Source: Vibrio sp. NTOU-M3 (lineage in GTDB: Bacteria > Pseudomonadota > Gammaproteobacteria > Enterobacterales > Vibrionaceae). From it: a DNA stretch of 64,000 nucleotides. Where the stretch lies: NCBI RefSeq assembly GCF_040869035.1, contig NZ_CP162101.1, positions 1,054,001 to 1,118,000 on the forward strand, read 5' to 3'. Of this stretch, positions 28,412 through 36,737 are shown in pieces (within the stretch, counting starts at the first letter, position 1; the number at the start of each line of letters is the position of its first letter). Below the pieces are notes generated by a model. That model did no database searches. It was not told the origin of the DNA and worked only from the letters and a program-made list of their open reading frames with translations. Made by a program: the position numbers and the translations under genes.

Positions 28412-28839
28412 TTAGGCACAGTAAGAAATTTCTTGGTTTATTTCTCTAATTTCTCTTTGGCTATTTGCCCCAGTTTATCGGCAATTTAGCTTTATCTTCC
28501 CGAGTTCTTGAATTACTCAACCCGTAAAACATCGCAATGTTTACGGGTTGCCTCATTCGGTTTGCTAGTCGGTTTGTTGTTAGTTTCTTTGGCCTAAATC
28601 GCTTCAATTTTATTTGTTTTCGAAATACGTTTATTGGCTGAAACTTTGCTCTGAAAGTTAGTCTTTCTAATTCCCTTTCTATGTGCTGAATTGCCGCTTT
28701 CTTTGGTGTTTTGGTTGCAGTGGGTTTCAGAAACTTAGCCGCTTTAGTCTTTGGGTTTTAATTAAATTCGGTGGGTTACGTGTGTTTCTTTTTCCAAAAG
28801 GTGGTTTTCTAAATCCAATTTTAACTATTTGCGTGAAGC
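28412..28839 (+). other. Cassette 15 body, gene-less family D
   Basis: A more distant relative of families A and B. The shared hairpin at 28519-28549 is at its strongest: AACCCGT pairs exactly with ACGGGTT, and AAACA with TGTTT. Followed by TTGCCTCATT. No credible frame. Confidence 0.5.
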
Positions 28840-28962
28840 GCCTAACAAAGCATTTAAGAGTGACTCACAACGCTTGGCGATCTCAGTTTAAACTTGGCTT
28901 TAGTGTTTAAGGTGCAGTAGTTTAGGTTAGGTGTTTTGCGTTGTTCGCACCTTAATGCGGCG
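28840..28962 (+). repeat. attC of cassette 15
   Basis: Type 2. Core GCCTAAC pairs with own TTAGGC; pairing stops after the core. Confidence 0.9.
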
Positions 28963-29422
28963 TTATGTTTACTTGTATTTCAAAGGCTTAAAGGTCTTAG
29001 GTTCTAGTTCTTTGTCCCTCTGGCAATCCGTTCCTAGTAGACTCAGCAAATCCGCATTGTCTGCCTAAGTTCTTGAATCTCTCAGCCCGTAAAACATGCC
29101 AATGTTCGTGGGTTGCTTCATTGTCAGGTCGTGGCGGTTGGCTTTGGATTTAACTGGCTTAAAGTCGCTTTCAGGTTCATAGCCAAGCAGTATTTCGGCT
29201 TGGCAGTAGCCTCGGCAATTCAGCACTGTTCTACGCTTTGGTTGGAAAGAAAGGGCGCTTGTTGGTGCTTTGTCGGGTTGCCTCATTGGGCAGGGAAGTG
29301 GAATTACTGGTTTTGGGTTATTCGCTTTTGGCGGTCAAGTTGGTTTCAGCCTTGTGGTTTAGCTCAGGAAATCAGTGAGAAATATCAGTTCTTTCTCAAT
29401 TAAGTCAGTAACTTGTGGTAAA
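28963..29422 (+). other. Cassette 16 body, gene-less family A, copy 3
   Basis: Same family as cassettes 3 and 12. Here the conserved minus-strand frame (29065-29286) has no internal stop, as in cassette 44, unlike the other four copies. Confidence 0.55.
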
Positions 29423-29542
29423 ACATAACAAACAATTCAACAGTGATTCGCAACGCTTGGCGCTCTCACTTCGGGTTGAGTTTAGTGTTTACGGCGCAGT
29501 AGTTTAGTTCAGTGTATGCGCTGCTCACACGTTAATTGGGCG
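29423..29542 (+). repeat. attC of cassette 16
   Basis: Type 3. AAACATAAC pairs with own start GTTATGTTT. Confidence 0.9.
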
Positions 29543-29572
29543 TTATGCCTAATAATAAGTTGGAGAAGATAT

Positions 29573-29845
29573 ATGTTTTACATTGGAGTAGTAATCATAC
29601 TGATCTTTATAGTGCAGTTTTCTGGCTTATTTCTACCCGTAGTATCTCCATATCTAGGTTTTGGGCACCAGCTATCGTTGTCGGTAACATCGCTTTTTGT
29701 TGGTATTCAAATCTGTTTAGCTCATCAGAGAAAAGCTATTTCAAATGAATTAACTTTATCTCAAACGTTCAGCAAACTTCTTTTGCTTTTGTATATGTTT
29801 ATTACTTTCTTCCTTTTTTGGGGAGGATATTGGGAAGCTTTTTGA
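29573..29845 (+). CDS. Small three-helix membrane protein (cassette 17)
   Basis: 90 residues with three hydrophobic helices (about 3-22, 30-48, 67-85). TTGGAGAAGATAT gives a good ribosome site. The whole cassette of 432 bases, including attC, appears again at 32506-32937 without visible differences. Family not recognised. Another frame starting at the cassette's first ATG gives a less plausible 67-residue peptide. Confidence 0.7.
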   Translation: MFYIGVVIILIFIVQFSGLFLPVVSPYLGFGHQLSLSVTSLFVGIQICLAHQRKAISNELTLSQTFSKLLLLLYMFITFFLFWGGYWEAF

Positions 29846-29851
29846 ACTTAG

Positions 29852-29974
29852 GCATAACAAAGCATTTAAGAGTGACTCCCAACGCTTGGCGAGCTCAGTT
29901 TAAACTTGGCTTTAGTGTTTAAGGTGCAGTGGTTTAGGTTAGGTGTTTAGCGTTGTTCGCACCTTAATGCGGCG
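29852..29974 (+). repeat. attC of cassette 17
   Basis: Type 2. AGGCATAAC pairs with own start GTTATGCCT. Confidence 0.9.
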
Positions 29975-30002
29975 TTATGTGCTTCAAAGGAGAAATGTCA
30001 GT

Positions 30003-30281
30003 ATGAATAGAAAAGAAACGATGCATAAGCTTATTGAAGTCTTAGCGTTTGAATTAATGCAAGAAATTAAAGAACGAGAAGCTCAAGGCAATGATCGTTG
30101 GGTGGCTGTGGCAGACATAAATAACGACTTAGAGCTGAAGTTTGTGGCCGTACCTAAAAGTGGTACTCAATATGGTGAAAAAGGTTGGTTGTTTGCAATT
30201 CTCGCCAGAATGCTAGAAGACAGAAACTTGGTTGAGTTTAAAAAAACCGGCAACAACTCATACTATCGAACACGCACATAA
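30003..30281 (+). CDS. Unknown small protein, possibly winged-helix (cassette 18)
   Basis: 92 residues. Helical N-terminal half (ETMHKLIEVLAFELMQEIKERE) and a C-terminal GWLFAILARMLEDRNLVEFKKTGNNSYYRTR that reads like the last helix and wing of a winged-helix domain. Start at 30003 follows AAAGGAGAAATG. No family assigned; DNA binding is only a guess. Confidence 0.6.
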   Translation: MNRKETMHKLIEVLAFELMQEIKEREAQGNDRWVAVADINNDLELKFVAVPKSGTQYGEKGWLFAILARMLEDRNLVEFKKTGNNSYYRTRT

Positions 30282-30394
30282 CAATAAATTTAAGCAGATT
30301 CGCAACGCTTGGCACTTTTGGTTTGAATTACCTTTAGTGTTTACGGCACAATTCTTTAGGTAGGTGGCAGCGTTGCTCACTACTTAATTTGGCG
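30276..30394 (+). repeat. attC of cassette 18
   Basis: Type 6. GCACATAAC pairs with own start GTTATGTGC. Confidence 0.9.
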
Positions 30395-30415
30395 TTATGT
30401 GCAAATGGAGTGTTA

Positions 30416-30823
30416 ATGCAAAACGTAGATGAGATATTAGATAAAGGGCTTACAAATACTGAGTTGCTCACAGAAGAAGAGTGGCTTATTTTTGTTGTCG
30501 CTTATTTAGAATCAATAGCCGACATGGAAGGTTGGGACCATTTTTTTACTCACCATATGAATTGGTATCCAATACTAATTAATTCTTTAAAGCTTGCTAG
30601 CGATGAAGCATCGTTAAAAATAATTGAAAATTATAAGCAGCACTTTGTAATACTTGGGGTAAATTTCAACCCAGAATCAATTGATTCTTTTCTTGCATCT
30701 GCAAATAGTAGTTATCATGAAAGCTGTCCTGATTGGAGGGAGCAGTTTTCAGAAGCTAGCGAGCAAAGGTGGCTTAAGATTGGGTCTTACTTGTCGAGTC
30801 ACGGGATAAAAATTCGCACATAA
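30416..30823 (+). CDS. DUF4375 (DMP19)-like protein (cassette 19)
   Basis: 135 residues, helical. WLIFVVAYLESIADMEGWDHFFTHH ... LINSLKLASDEASLKIIENY resembles the DMP19/DUF4375 pattern (helix, glycine-aromatic turn, then paired helices). DMP19 in Neisseria is a DNA mimic, and the protein here is similarly acidic. The match is by eye only. ATGGAGTGTTA precedes the ATG. Confidence 0.5.
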   Translation: MQNVDEILDKGLTNTELLTEEEWLIFVVAYLESIADMEGWDHFFTHHMNWYPILINSLKLASDEASLKIIENYKQHFVILGVNFNPESIDSFLASANSSYHESCPDWREQFSEASEQRWLKIGSYLSSHGIKIRT

Positions 30824-30935
30824 CAAGCAATTCAAGCTGATTCGCAACGCTCGGCGCTTTCGGTTTCAATTTGTCTGGTGTTTACGGTGCAGTGTTTTAG
30901 TAAAGTGGCAGAGTTGCTCACAACTTAATTGGGCG
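30818..30935 (+). repeat. attC of cassette 19
   Basis: Type 7. GCACATAAC pairs with own start GTTATGTGC. Confidence 0.9.
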
Positions 30936-30960
30936 TTATACAAAACTGGAAGGTAACAAC

Positions 30961-31608
30961 ATGATACGAAAGATAAGACCGATTCTAATTTTAAGTATTT
31001 GCGTGGTTTTCATGATGGCTGGAGCTGCAAATCAAGGTATTACTGGTTTTATTTTTTCTCTGCCTTTTGTGGGACTGTTCATTTATAAATTAAAGACTTT
31101 TTCTGTAAAAGTTAAGATAGTATCAGTTATTACTGCGGCTCTTCTCATTGCTCCATTAGCTTGGAACCATGAAAAAAACAAAATTATTTATCCTTGGCTT
31201 GGAGATGAATTTATAGCGAGTTGTGGTTGGGAGGCAATAAAATATGAAAAAAAATTTACAGGGTATAGCTACACAACGTTAGTGCCTAGAGGTGCTGAAA
31301 TATACGAGAAATATGTAATTAGTAGGGATCCAATTCCTTGTGATGTCCCATGGAAGCTAACTCGTGTATTAGTAATGTATCCGTCTCTTGCTACAACGTA
31401 TTATCCTGTATTTTCAATAGCGGGTTATGAAGCAGTGATATCAGGCTATGAGCTAAATAATGCGTTTGAGTCTCAATTGATCATGCATCATCAAATAAGT
31501 TCCTCTTATGAGCTTCAATCTAAATGGACGAACTATTTAAGTGCCTTAATGATGTGGCCAGCAATCCCAATGTGGTTACAGTCATTAGCCATGTACTTTT
31601 TTGTATAA
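30961..31608 (+). CDS. Unknown membrane protein (cassette 20)
   Basis: 215 residues. Three N-terminal hydrophobic helices (about 7-23, 28-42, 51-66), then a soluble part with two cysteines (ASCGWEA, IPCDVPW), and a hydrophobic C-terminal end. Homologues not recognised. GGAAGGTAACAAC precedes the ATG. Confidence 0.6.
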   Translation: MIRKIRPILILSICVVFMMAGAANQGITGFIFSLPFVGLFIYKLKTFSVKVKIVSVITAALLIAPLAWNHEKNKIIYPWLGDEFIASCGWEAIKYEKKFTGYSYTTLVPRGAEIYEKYVISRDPIPCDVPWKLTRVLVMYPSLATTYYPVFSIAGYEAVISGYELNNAFESQLIMHHQISSSYELQSKWTNYLSALMMWPAIPMWLQSLAMYFFV

Positions 31609-31726
31609 CAAAGCATTTAAGAGTGACTCACAACGCTTGGCGATTTAAGTTTAAACTTGGCTTTAGTGTTTAAGGTGCAGTGGTTTAGGTTAGGTGTTTT
31701 AGCGTTGCTCGCACCTTAATGCGGCG
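31603..31726 (+). repeat. attC of cassette 20
   Basis: Type 2. TTTGTATAAC pairs with own start GTTATACAAA. Confidence 0.9.
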
Positions 31727-31746
31727 TTAGCATACAAGGATGAAAT

Positions 31747-32379
31747 ATGTTTATTCCAAGGAAATTCAGGCAAGAAAAAATAGAGGAGTTACTTGCCGTC
31801 ATACAGAAGTACTCATTTGCCACACTTGTCTCTTATTCAGATAACGGTATGGAAGCTACTCATCTTCCAGTACTGTTAGAGTCGGTGGGCGAGACGCTTA
31901 TTTTGAAGGCTCATATAGCTAAAGCAAATCCGCTGTGGAAAAAAGTACAAAATGGTTCGGATGTACTTGTGATTTTTAATGGCCCTAATTGCTATATTTC
32001 GCCAAACCATTATCCAACGAAAGCGGAGCATGGCAGGGCAGTTCCAACATGGAATTATGTCGTAGTGCATGTGAAAGGCTCCATTTCATTTGTAACGGAT
32101 CCCGATTGGGTATATAGCGTAATTGATGGGCTAACAACTAAACACGAAGCTGGTTCATCTAATTCTTGGTCTATATCTGATGCTCCTAAGGAGTACATTC
32201 AGAAAATGCTTCCAGCTATCGTTGGCGTTGAAATAGAAGTTAATTCCCTTGAAGGGCAATGGAAGCTTAGCCAAAATCAACCAGAGCTAAATCAGCAAGG
32301 TGTTATAAATGGTTTATCATCATTAAATGAACCAGCTTCTCAAGCAGTGGCATCAATGGTCCGAGCACAAGTTGAGTAA
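31747..32379 (+). CDS. PaiB-family FMN-binding protein (cassette 21)
   Basis: 210 residues, a flavin split-barrel protein annotated as negative transcriptional regulators of the PaiB type. Family marks: MFIPRKFRQEKIEEL at the start, ATHLPVLLES, the FMN-site stretch YISPNHYPTKAEHGRAVPTWNY and the C-terminal GVEIEVNSLEGQWKLSQNQ. In Bacillus PaiB acts with the polyamine acetyltransferase PaiA; no PaiA is in this cassette. Enzyme activity more likely than repression, but unproven. Confidence 0.88.
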   Translation: MFIPRKFRQEKIEELLAVIQKYSFATLVSYSDNGMEATHLPVLLESVGETLILKAHIAKANPLWKKVQNGSDVLVIFNGPNCYISPNHYPTKAEHGRAVPTWNYVVVHVKGSISFVTDPDWVYSVIDGLTTKHEAGSSNSWSISDAPKEYIQKMLPAIVGVEIEVNSLEGQWKLSQNQPELNQQGVINGLSSLNEPASQAVASMVRAQVE

Positions 32380-32382
32380 GTA

Positions 32383-32505
32383 TGCTAACAAAGCATTTAA
32401 GAGTGACTCACAACGCTTGGCGATTTGAGTTTAAACTTGGTTTTAGTGTTTAAGGTGCAATAGTTTGGGTTAGGTGTTTAGCGTTGTTCGCACCTTAATG
32501 CGGCG
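32383..32505 (+). repeat. attC of cassette 21
   Basis: Type 2. TATGCTAAC pairs with own start GTTAGCATA. Confidence 0.9.
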
Positions 32506-32535
32506 TTATGCCTAATAATAAGTTGGAGAAGATAT

Positions 32536-32808
32536 ATGTTTTACATTGGAGTAGTAATCATACTGATCTTTATAGTGCAGTTTTCTGGCTTATTTCTACC
32601 CGTAGTATCTCCATATCTAGGTTTTGGGCACCAGCTATCGTTGTCGGTAACATCGCTTTTTGTTGGTATTCAAATCTGTTTAGCTCATCAGAGAAAAGCT
32701 ATTTCAAATGAATTAACTTTATCTCAAACGTTCAGCAAACTTCTTTTGCTTTTGTATATGTTTATTACTTTCTTCCTTTTTTGGGGAGGATATTGGGAAG
32801 CTTTTTGA
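32536..32808 (+). CDS. Small three-helix membrane protein, second copy (cassette 22)
   Basis: Same 90-residue protein as in cassette 17; body and attC (432 bases) look identical. The exact match points to very recent duplication or excision and re-insertion of one cassette. Confidence 0.7.
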   Translation: MFYIGVVIILIFIVQFSGLFLPVVSPYLGFGHQLSLSVTSLFVGIQICLAHQRKAISNELTLSQTFSKLLLLLYMFITFFLFWGGYWEAF

Positions 32809-32814
32809 ACTTAG

Positions 32815-32937
32815 GCATAACAAAGCATTTAAGAGTGACTCCCAACGCTTGGCGAGCTCAGTTTAAACTTGGCTTTAGTGTTTAAGGTGCAGTGGTTTAG
32901 GTTAGGTGTTTAGCGTTGTTCGCACCTTAATGCGGCG
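32815..32937 (+). repeat. attC of cassette 22
   Basis: Type 2, same sequence as the attC of cassette 17. Confidence 0.9.
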
Positions 32938-32981
32938 TTAGGCACAAATTCATAATTATCGTTAAAACGTAGAGGTTATAC

Positions 32982-33380
32982 ATGAGCAACAACCCTGTTG
33001 ATGAAATTTATAAAAATGTCCCTGGGGATGGCAGCCCTGATTGGGAACATACATTTTATGGCCACTTATCCGAATATGGCGAGTGGGACATTGAGAAATT
33101 TTGGATTTTTCACAAAGCGCTTATAGAAATAGGAATGCTTGTTAAAGAAGGTACCAATGTCGACAGAAATCTAGCACACGCACTGCTTTATATTCAGCAT
33201 GGAGTCCTTGTTCGTATCAGTTCCCACTTTGATTCTCGTGTTAGTTGGAAATTCGAGTCAATTGATGATGAAGAGTTACACGACTATGCTGAAAGGTTTC
33301 AGTTAGCAATACTTGGTGCGATTTCAGGGGATATTGTTCCAGAATCGTCTTTTGCCCTCATAAACCCGTTGATCAAGTAG
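32982..33380 (+). CDS. Unknown acidic protein, Imm41-like by eye (cassette 23)
   Basis: 132 residues. WEHTFYGHLSEYGEWDIEKFWIFHKALIEIG and the later RISSHFDSRVSWKFESIDDEELHDYAERFQLAILG recall immunity proteins of polymorphic toxins (Imm41 type), which are often stranded as orphan antidotes. No toxin gene is nearby. Identification is tentative. Confidence 0.45.
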   Translation: MSNNPVDEIYKNVPGDGSPDWEHTFYGHLSEYGEWDIEKFWIFHKALIEIGMLVKEGTNVDRNLAHALLYIQHGVLVRISSHFDSRVSWKFESIDDEELHDYAERFQLAILGAISGDIVPESSFALINPLIK

Positions 33381-33381
33381 T

Positions 33382-33504
33382 GCCTAACAAAGCATTTAAG
33401 AGTGACTCACAACGCTTGGCGATTTCAGTTTAAACTTGGCTTTAGTGTTTAAGGTGGAGTGGTTTAGGTTAGGTGTTTAGCGTTGTTCGCACCTTAATGC
33501 GGCG
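33382..33504 (+). repeat. attC of cassette 23
   Basis: Type 2. GTGCCTAAC pairs with own start GTTAGGCAC. Confidence 0.9.
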
Positions 33505-33587
33505 TTATAACACTTTAGTCTATCCGTCTGGAATTTGTGGATTAATAAATGTTATTATGCATATTGATTCATTTCCAGGGAGGTAGA

Positions 33588-33821
33588 ATGAGTAATTGGT
33601 CTAAAGCGGGTGAAATTGGTCTAAAAGCTTTGAAATTTGGTGGGAAAGCGGTGGTGTACGTTGGTAAGGAGCTTATAAATGTATCCCGAGAAGCTAAAGG
33701 CTTAGAGCCAGCTTTCAAGGAAAAGTCAGATGCAGAATTAAAGCAGCAAGTAAAAACAGGTAAGTTAGAAAAGCGCTTAGCAGCATCACGCGAGTTAAAG
33801 CAACGCAAGGAGCAAAGTTAA
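33588..33821 (+). CDS. Small lysine-rich protein, first gene of cassette 24
   Basis: 77 residues, basic, with KAGEIGLKALKFGGKAVVYVGKELINVSREAKGL then a helical charged tail. GGGAGGTAGA is a strong ribosome site, so the in-frame ATG at 33549 is not used. The gene ends two bases before the ATG of the next small gene. No family recognised. Confidence 0.65.
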   Translation: MSNWSKAGEIGLKALKFGGKAVVYVGKELINVSREAKGLEPAFKEKSDAELKQQVKTGKLEKRLAASRELKQRKEQS

Positions 33822-33822
33822 A

Positions 33823-33969
33823 ATGAGTGGAAAAATTAAGTTACCACATACCTGCCCAAATTGTAAAAAAACTAAAGCAAACACACACCAAGAACTAGGT
33901 GTAAAATTTGGGTTTCGCAATGTCCCTGCCGGAGCTGCAAATCAGAGTTGGTGTCGGAAGTGTAGGTAG
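33823..33969 (+). CDS. 48-residue zinc-ribbon protein, second gene of cassette 24
   Basis: 48 residues with two cysteine pairs, TCPNCKKTKANTH and WCRKCR, the mark of a small zinc ribbon. It starts one base after the stop of the upstream gene, and the GCAAGGAGC at the end of that gene is its ribosome site, so the two are translationally linked. Function unknown. Confidence 0.6.
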   Translation: MSGKIKLPHTCPNCKKTKANTHQELGVKFGFRNVPAGAANQSWCRKCR

Positions 33970-33979
33970 CTATAAGGTG

Positions 33980-34099
33980 CTATAACAATCTGTTTAAGAG
34001 TGATTCGCAACGTTTGGCATTTTTGCTATGCGTTGCGTTTTTTGTTTAAGGTGGTGTGCGGGAGCTTCGGTGCTGCGTTGCTCACACCTTAACAGGGCG
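33980..34099 (+). repeat. attC of cassette 24
   Basis: Type 1. Core CTATAAC pairs with own TTATA; weaker outer pairing than its neighbours. Confidence 0.85.
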
Positions 34100-34559
34100 T
34101 TATGTTTACTTGTACTTCAAAGGCTTAAAGGTCTTAGGCTCTAGTTCTTTGTTCCTCTGGCAATTCGTTCCTAGTAGACTCAGCAAATCCGTATTGTCGT
34201 CCTAAGTTCTTGAACTTCTTAGACCGTAAAACATGCCAATGTTCACGGGTTGCTTCATTGTCAGGTCGTGGCGGTTGGCTTCTGGTTTAACTGGCTTAAA
34301 GTCGCTTCTAGGTTCTTAGCCAATTAGCATTTTAGCTTGGCAGTTGCCTCGGCAATTAGCCATTGTCTTGCGCTTTAGTTGGAAAGATAGGGTGCTTGTT
34401 GTTTCTTGGTCGGGTTGCCTCATTGGGCAGGGAAGTGGAATTACACGTTTTAAGCTGGTCGCCTTTGGCGGCCAAGTCGATTCATACCTTGTGGTTTGCT
34501 TCAGAAAATCAGTTAGAAATAGCAGTTCTTTCTCAAGTAAATCATGTGTTTGTGGTAAA
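34100..34559 (+). other. Cassette 25 body, gene-less family A, copy 4
   Basis: Same 580-base family as cassettes 3, 12, 16, 44 and 53. The hairpin right arm reads GTTCACGGGT here against GTTCGTGGGT in most copies. No credible gene. Confidence 0.55.
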
Positions 34560-34679
34560 ACATAACAAACAATTCAACAGTGATTCGCAACGCTTGGCGC
34601 TTTCACTTCGGGTTGAGTCTAGTGTTTACGGCGCAGTGTTCAAGTTTAGTGTCTGCGCTGCTCACACGTTAATTGGGCG
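34560..34679 (+). repeat. attC of cassette 25
   Basis: Type 3. AAACATAAC pairs with own start GTTATGTTT. Confidence 0.9.
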
Positions 34680-34701
34680 TTAGCAGTTCAAGGAGAACGA
34701 A

Positions 34702-35052
34702 ATGATTGAAAGGAAGCGAGGCATTTATCAAGGTCGAAATAAGTCCTCTGCATATAAAGACTTAGTTTGGACGGTTGCGACTTCATCGGATACAACATTA
34801 GATATTATTGGCCAAACCAAACTGACGCTGGAAACGATTGAGAGAAATCTAGAGGAGTTGAGTTCAAATAAAACTCAAATTGTCAGCGCTCAAGTGTTTA
34901 TCGCAAATATGCTAGACAAACCCAAAATGGATAACGTTTGGTGTGAGTGGTTAGGTGAAAATTCCGAACATTGGCCTCAACGTGCATGTCTTGGTGTTAC
35001 GTTAGAAGGCGATGTGCTTATTGAAGTTACAGTAACTGCGGTAAGGCGTTAG
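34702..35052 (+). CDS. RidA-family protein (cassette 26)
   Basis: 116 residues. RidA-like (YjgF/YER057c) layout with QTKLTLETIERNLEELSSNKTQIVSAQVFIANM and WPQRACLGVTLEGDVLIEVTVTAVRR at the C terminus. The last part usually holds the catalytic Arg followed by A..v.l....lvEie; here QRACLGV and EVTVTAV fit. RidA proteins hydrolyse reactive enamines from PLP enzymes. AAGGAGAACGAA precedes the ATG. Confidence 0.82.
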   Translation: MIERKRGIYQGRNKSSAYKDLVWTVATSSDTTLDIIGQTKLTLETIERNLEELSSNKTQIVSAQVFIANMLDKPKMDNVWCEWLGENSEHWPQRACLGVTLEGDVLIEVTVTAVRR

Positions 35053-35057
35053 TACAC

Positions 35058-35181
35058 TGCTAACAAAGCATTTAAGAGTGACTCACAACGCTTGGCGATC
35101 TCAGTTTAAAATTGGTTTTAGTGTTTAAGGTGCAATGGTTTAGGTTAGGTGGTTTAGCGTTGTTCGCACCTTAATGCGGCG
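35058..35181 (+). repeat. attC of cassette 26
   Basis: Type 2. CTGCTAAC pairs with own start GTTAGCAG. Confidence 0.9.
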
Positions 35182-35609
35182 TTAGGCAAAGGGCAGAAAA
35201 GTTCTTTGTTCTAATTTTCTTGCTCCCTCAAACCATCTGTTTTTCTAAGTCGGCAATTCAGCATTGTCGGCTCAAATCCTTGAATCTCTTCAACCGTAAA
35301 ACATGCCAAAGTTCGTGGGTTGCCTCATTGGGTTTCAGTGTTGGTTGTGTTGAGCTTCACTGGCTTAAAGTGTGGAAAGGGCTAGTTAGTCGAAGCTTTC
35401 GTTATTGCTGTCATTTCGCAGCTTTGAGTTTCTCAGGTTCAAAAGCTACTTTGTCGTTGAAAGGCTGTGTTTTGTGAATGTTGAAAGTGAGGCTGTAACA
35501 TAGTGGTTTTAGTAGTTCTTGAATCACAAAAAGTCAGTGGGTGATTGGTTGCTTATCGTGTTTAAGGTATTCTGTTTTCAAACTAAGTTAGTGAGTACAC
35601 AGAAAATTT
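35182..35609 (+). other. Cassette 27 body, gene-less family B, copy 2
   Basis: Diverged copy of cassette 13, similar throughout, with the same hairpin region (near 35289-35321, CAACCGTAAAACATGCC ... GTGGGTTG). Frames are not conserved between the copies. Confidence 0.5.
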
Positions 35610-35727
35610 GCCTAACAAACAATTCAAGCTGATTCGCAACGCTCGGCGCTTTCGGTTTCAATTAGTTTGGTGGTTACGGTGAAGTGCTCAGGCAATGTGG
35701 CAGCGTTGCTCACAACTTAATTGGGCG
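35610..35727 (+). repeat. attC of cassette 27
   Basis: Type 7. TTTGCCTAAC pairs with own start GTTAGGCAAA. Confidence 0.9.
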
Positions 35728-35807
35728 TTATGTTTACGATTTGGGATGTTCGCTTTGTCGTCATTAGACAGTATTTCAATTAGTTGTCGAGTTTATAAGG
35801 GTAGATT

Positions 35808-36011
35808 GTGGATAAGAAAGAATTTTTAGCGTTGTCGGAAGAATTAGCAAAGCCTATCGATTTTGATGAACTTGTTGCTAGTGGTGCTCTTATTCAAAAG
35901 GGGAAGTCATATTATCTTGGCAACAAAGATCTATTACCAAAATATGTTAGTCGTAAGATTAAATCGATGGAGCAAAACCGGAATGGGATAAAGGTTACTT
36001 TTCGCAAGTAG
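35808..36011 (+). CDS. Unknown 67-residue protein (cassette 28)
   Basis: Starts at GTG 35808 after AAGGGTAGATT. 67 residues: an acidic helical first half (DKKEFLALSEELAKPIDFDELVASGAL) and a basic second half (PKYVSRKIKSMEQNRNGIKVTFRK), a shape seen in small regulators and antitoxins, but no toxin is present. About 80 bases of cassette precede it and could hold a promoter. Confidence 0.5.
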   Translation: MDKKEFLALSEELAKPIDFDELVASGALIQKGKSYYLGNKDLLPKYVSRKIKSMEQNRNGIKVTFRK

Positions 36012-36017
36012 TCATAA

Positions 36018-36139
36018 ACATAACAAGCAATTTAAGAGGGATTCTCAACGTTTGGCACTTTTGCTTCTACTTCAAATTTAGTGTTTTCGGTACAATGCGT
36101 TAAGTTGGGTGGAGGCGTTGTTCACCCCTTAATTGGGCG
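36018..36139 (+). repeat. attC of cassette 28
   Basis: Type 4. TAAACATAAC pairs with own start GTTATGTTTA. Confidence 0.9.
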
Positions 36140-36182
36140 TTAGGTTTCATATCCAATTCATTACTTACAAGGAATGTATTAA

Positions 36183-36575
36183 GTGATCACCAAAAATAGG
36201 GTTGTTGAAATTTTCTCGTATCTGGAGATCGGCAGACCAGAGGATTTTTTCGCTCATGTCAGTGATGACGTTAAGTGGGAAGTAACCGGAAGTCATCCAC
36301 TTGCTGGAGTCTATTATACAAAACAGTCGTTTATCGATGGGACGATCGTGAAATTAAACGAAGTCTTGGAGTCAAAATTAACACTAAAAGTACTCAACTG
36401 TTTTACTGATGGTAAGGAAGCTGCGGTTGAGTTGGTCGCTGACTCGTATACAAAGACACAAGTTCACTTTAACAACCGCTACTGTTGGGTTTGCCAGTTT
36501 GAGAATGAGAAAATCATCAACGTTAGAGCATATCTAGATTCAGCGTTAGTGTCTTCGGTGTTGCTGCCAAGTTAA
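36183..36575 (+). CDS. NTF2/SnoaL-like protein (cassette 29)
   Basis: 130 residues from GTG 36183. Ketosteroid-isomerase-like fold: helix, DFFAHVSDDVKWEVTGSHPLAGVYYTKQSFIDG, then paired strands VELVADSYTK and YCWVCQFENEKIINVRAYLDSALV. Such proteins bind or isomerise small hydrophobic molecules; substrate unknown. ACAAGGAATG lies upstream. Confidence 0.82.
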   Translation: MITKNRVVEIFSYLEIGRPEDFFAHVSDDVKWEVTGSHPLAGVYYTKQSFIDGTIVKLNEVLESKLTLKVLNCFTDGKEAAVELVADSYTKTQVHFNNRYCWVCQFENEKIINVRAYLDSALVSSVLLPS

Positions 36576-36594
36576 GCGTAAGGGAAATAATTAA

Positions 36595-36717
36595 ACCTAA
36601 CAAAGCATTTAAGAGTGACTCACAACGCTTGGCGATCTCAGTTTAAACTTAGCTTTAGTGTTTAAGGTGCAGTAGTTTAGGTTAGGTGTTTAGCGTTGTT
36701 TGCACCTTAATGCGGCG
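36595..36717 (+). repeat. attC of cassette 29
   Basis: Type 2. AAACCTAAC pairs with own start GTTAGGTTT. Confidence 0.9.
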
Positions 36718-36737
36718 TTAGGTTTAAGGAGTTGTTA

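Noticed and set aside
32508..32711. Alternative 67-residue frame in cassettes 17 and 22
   Set aside because: Starts on the cassette core itself without a ribosome site; the overlapping membrane-protein frame has GGAG at correct distance.
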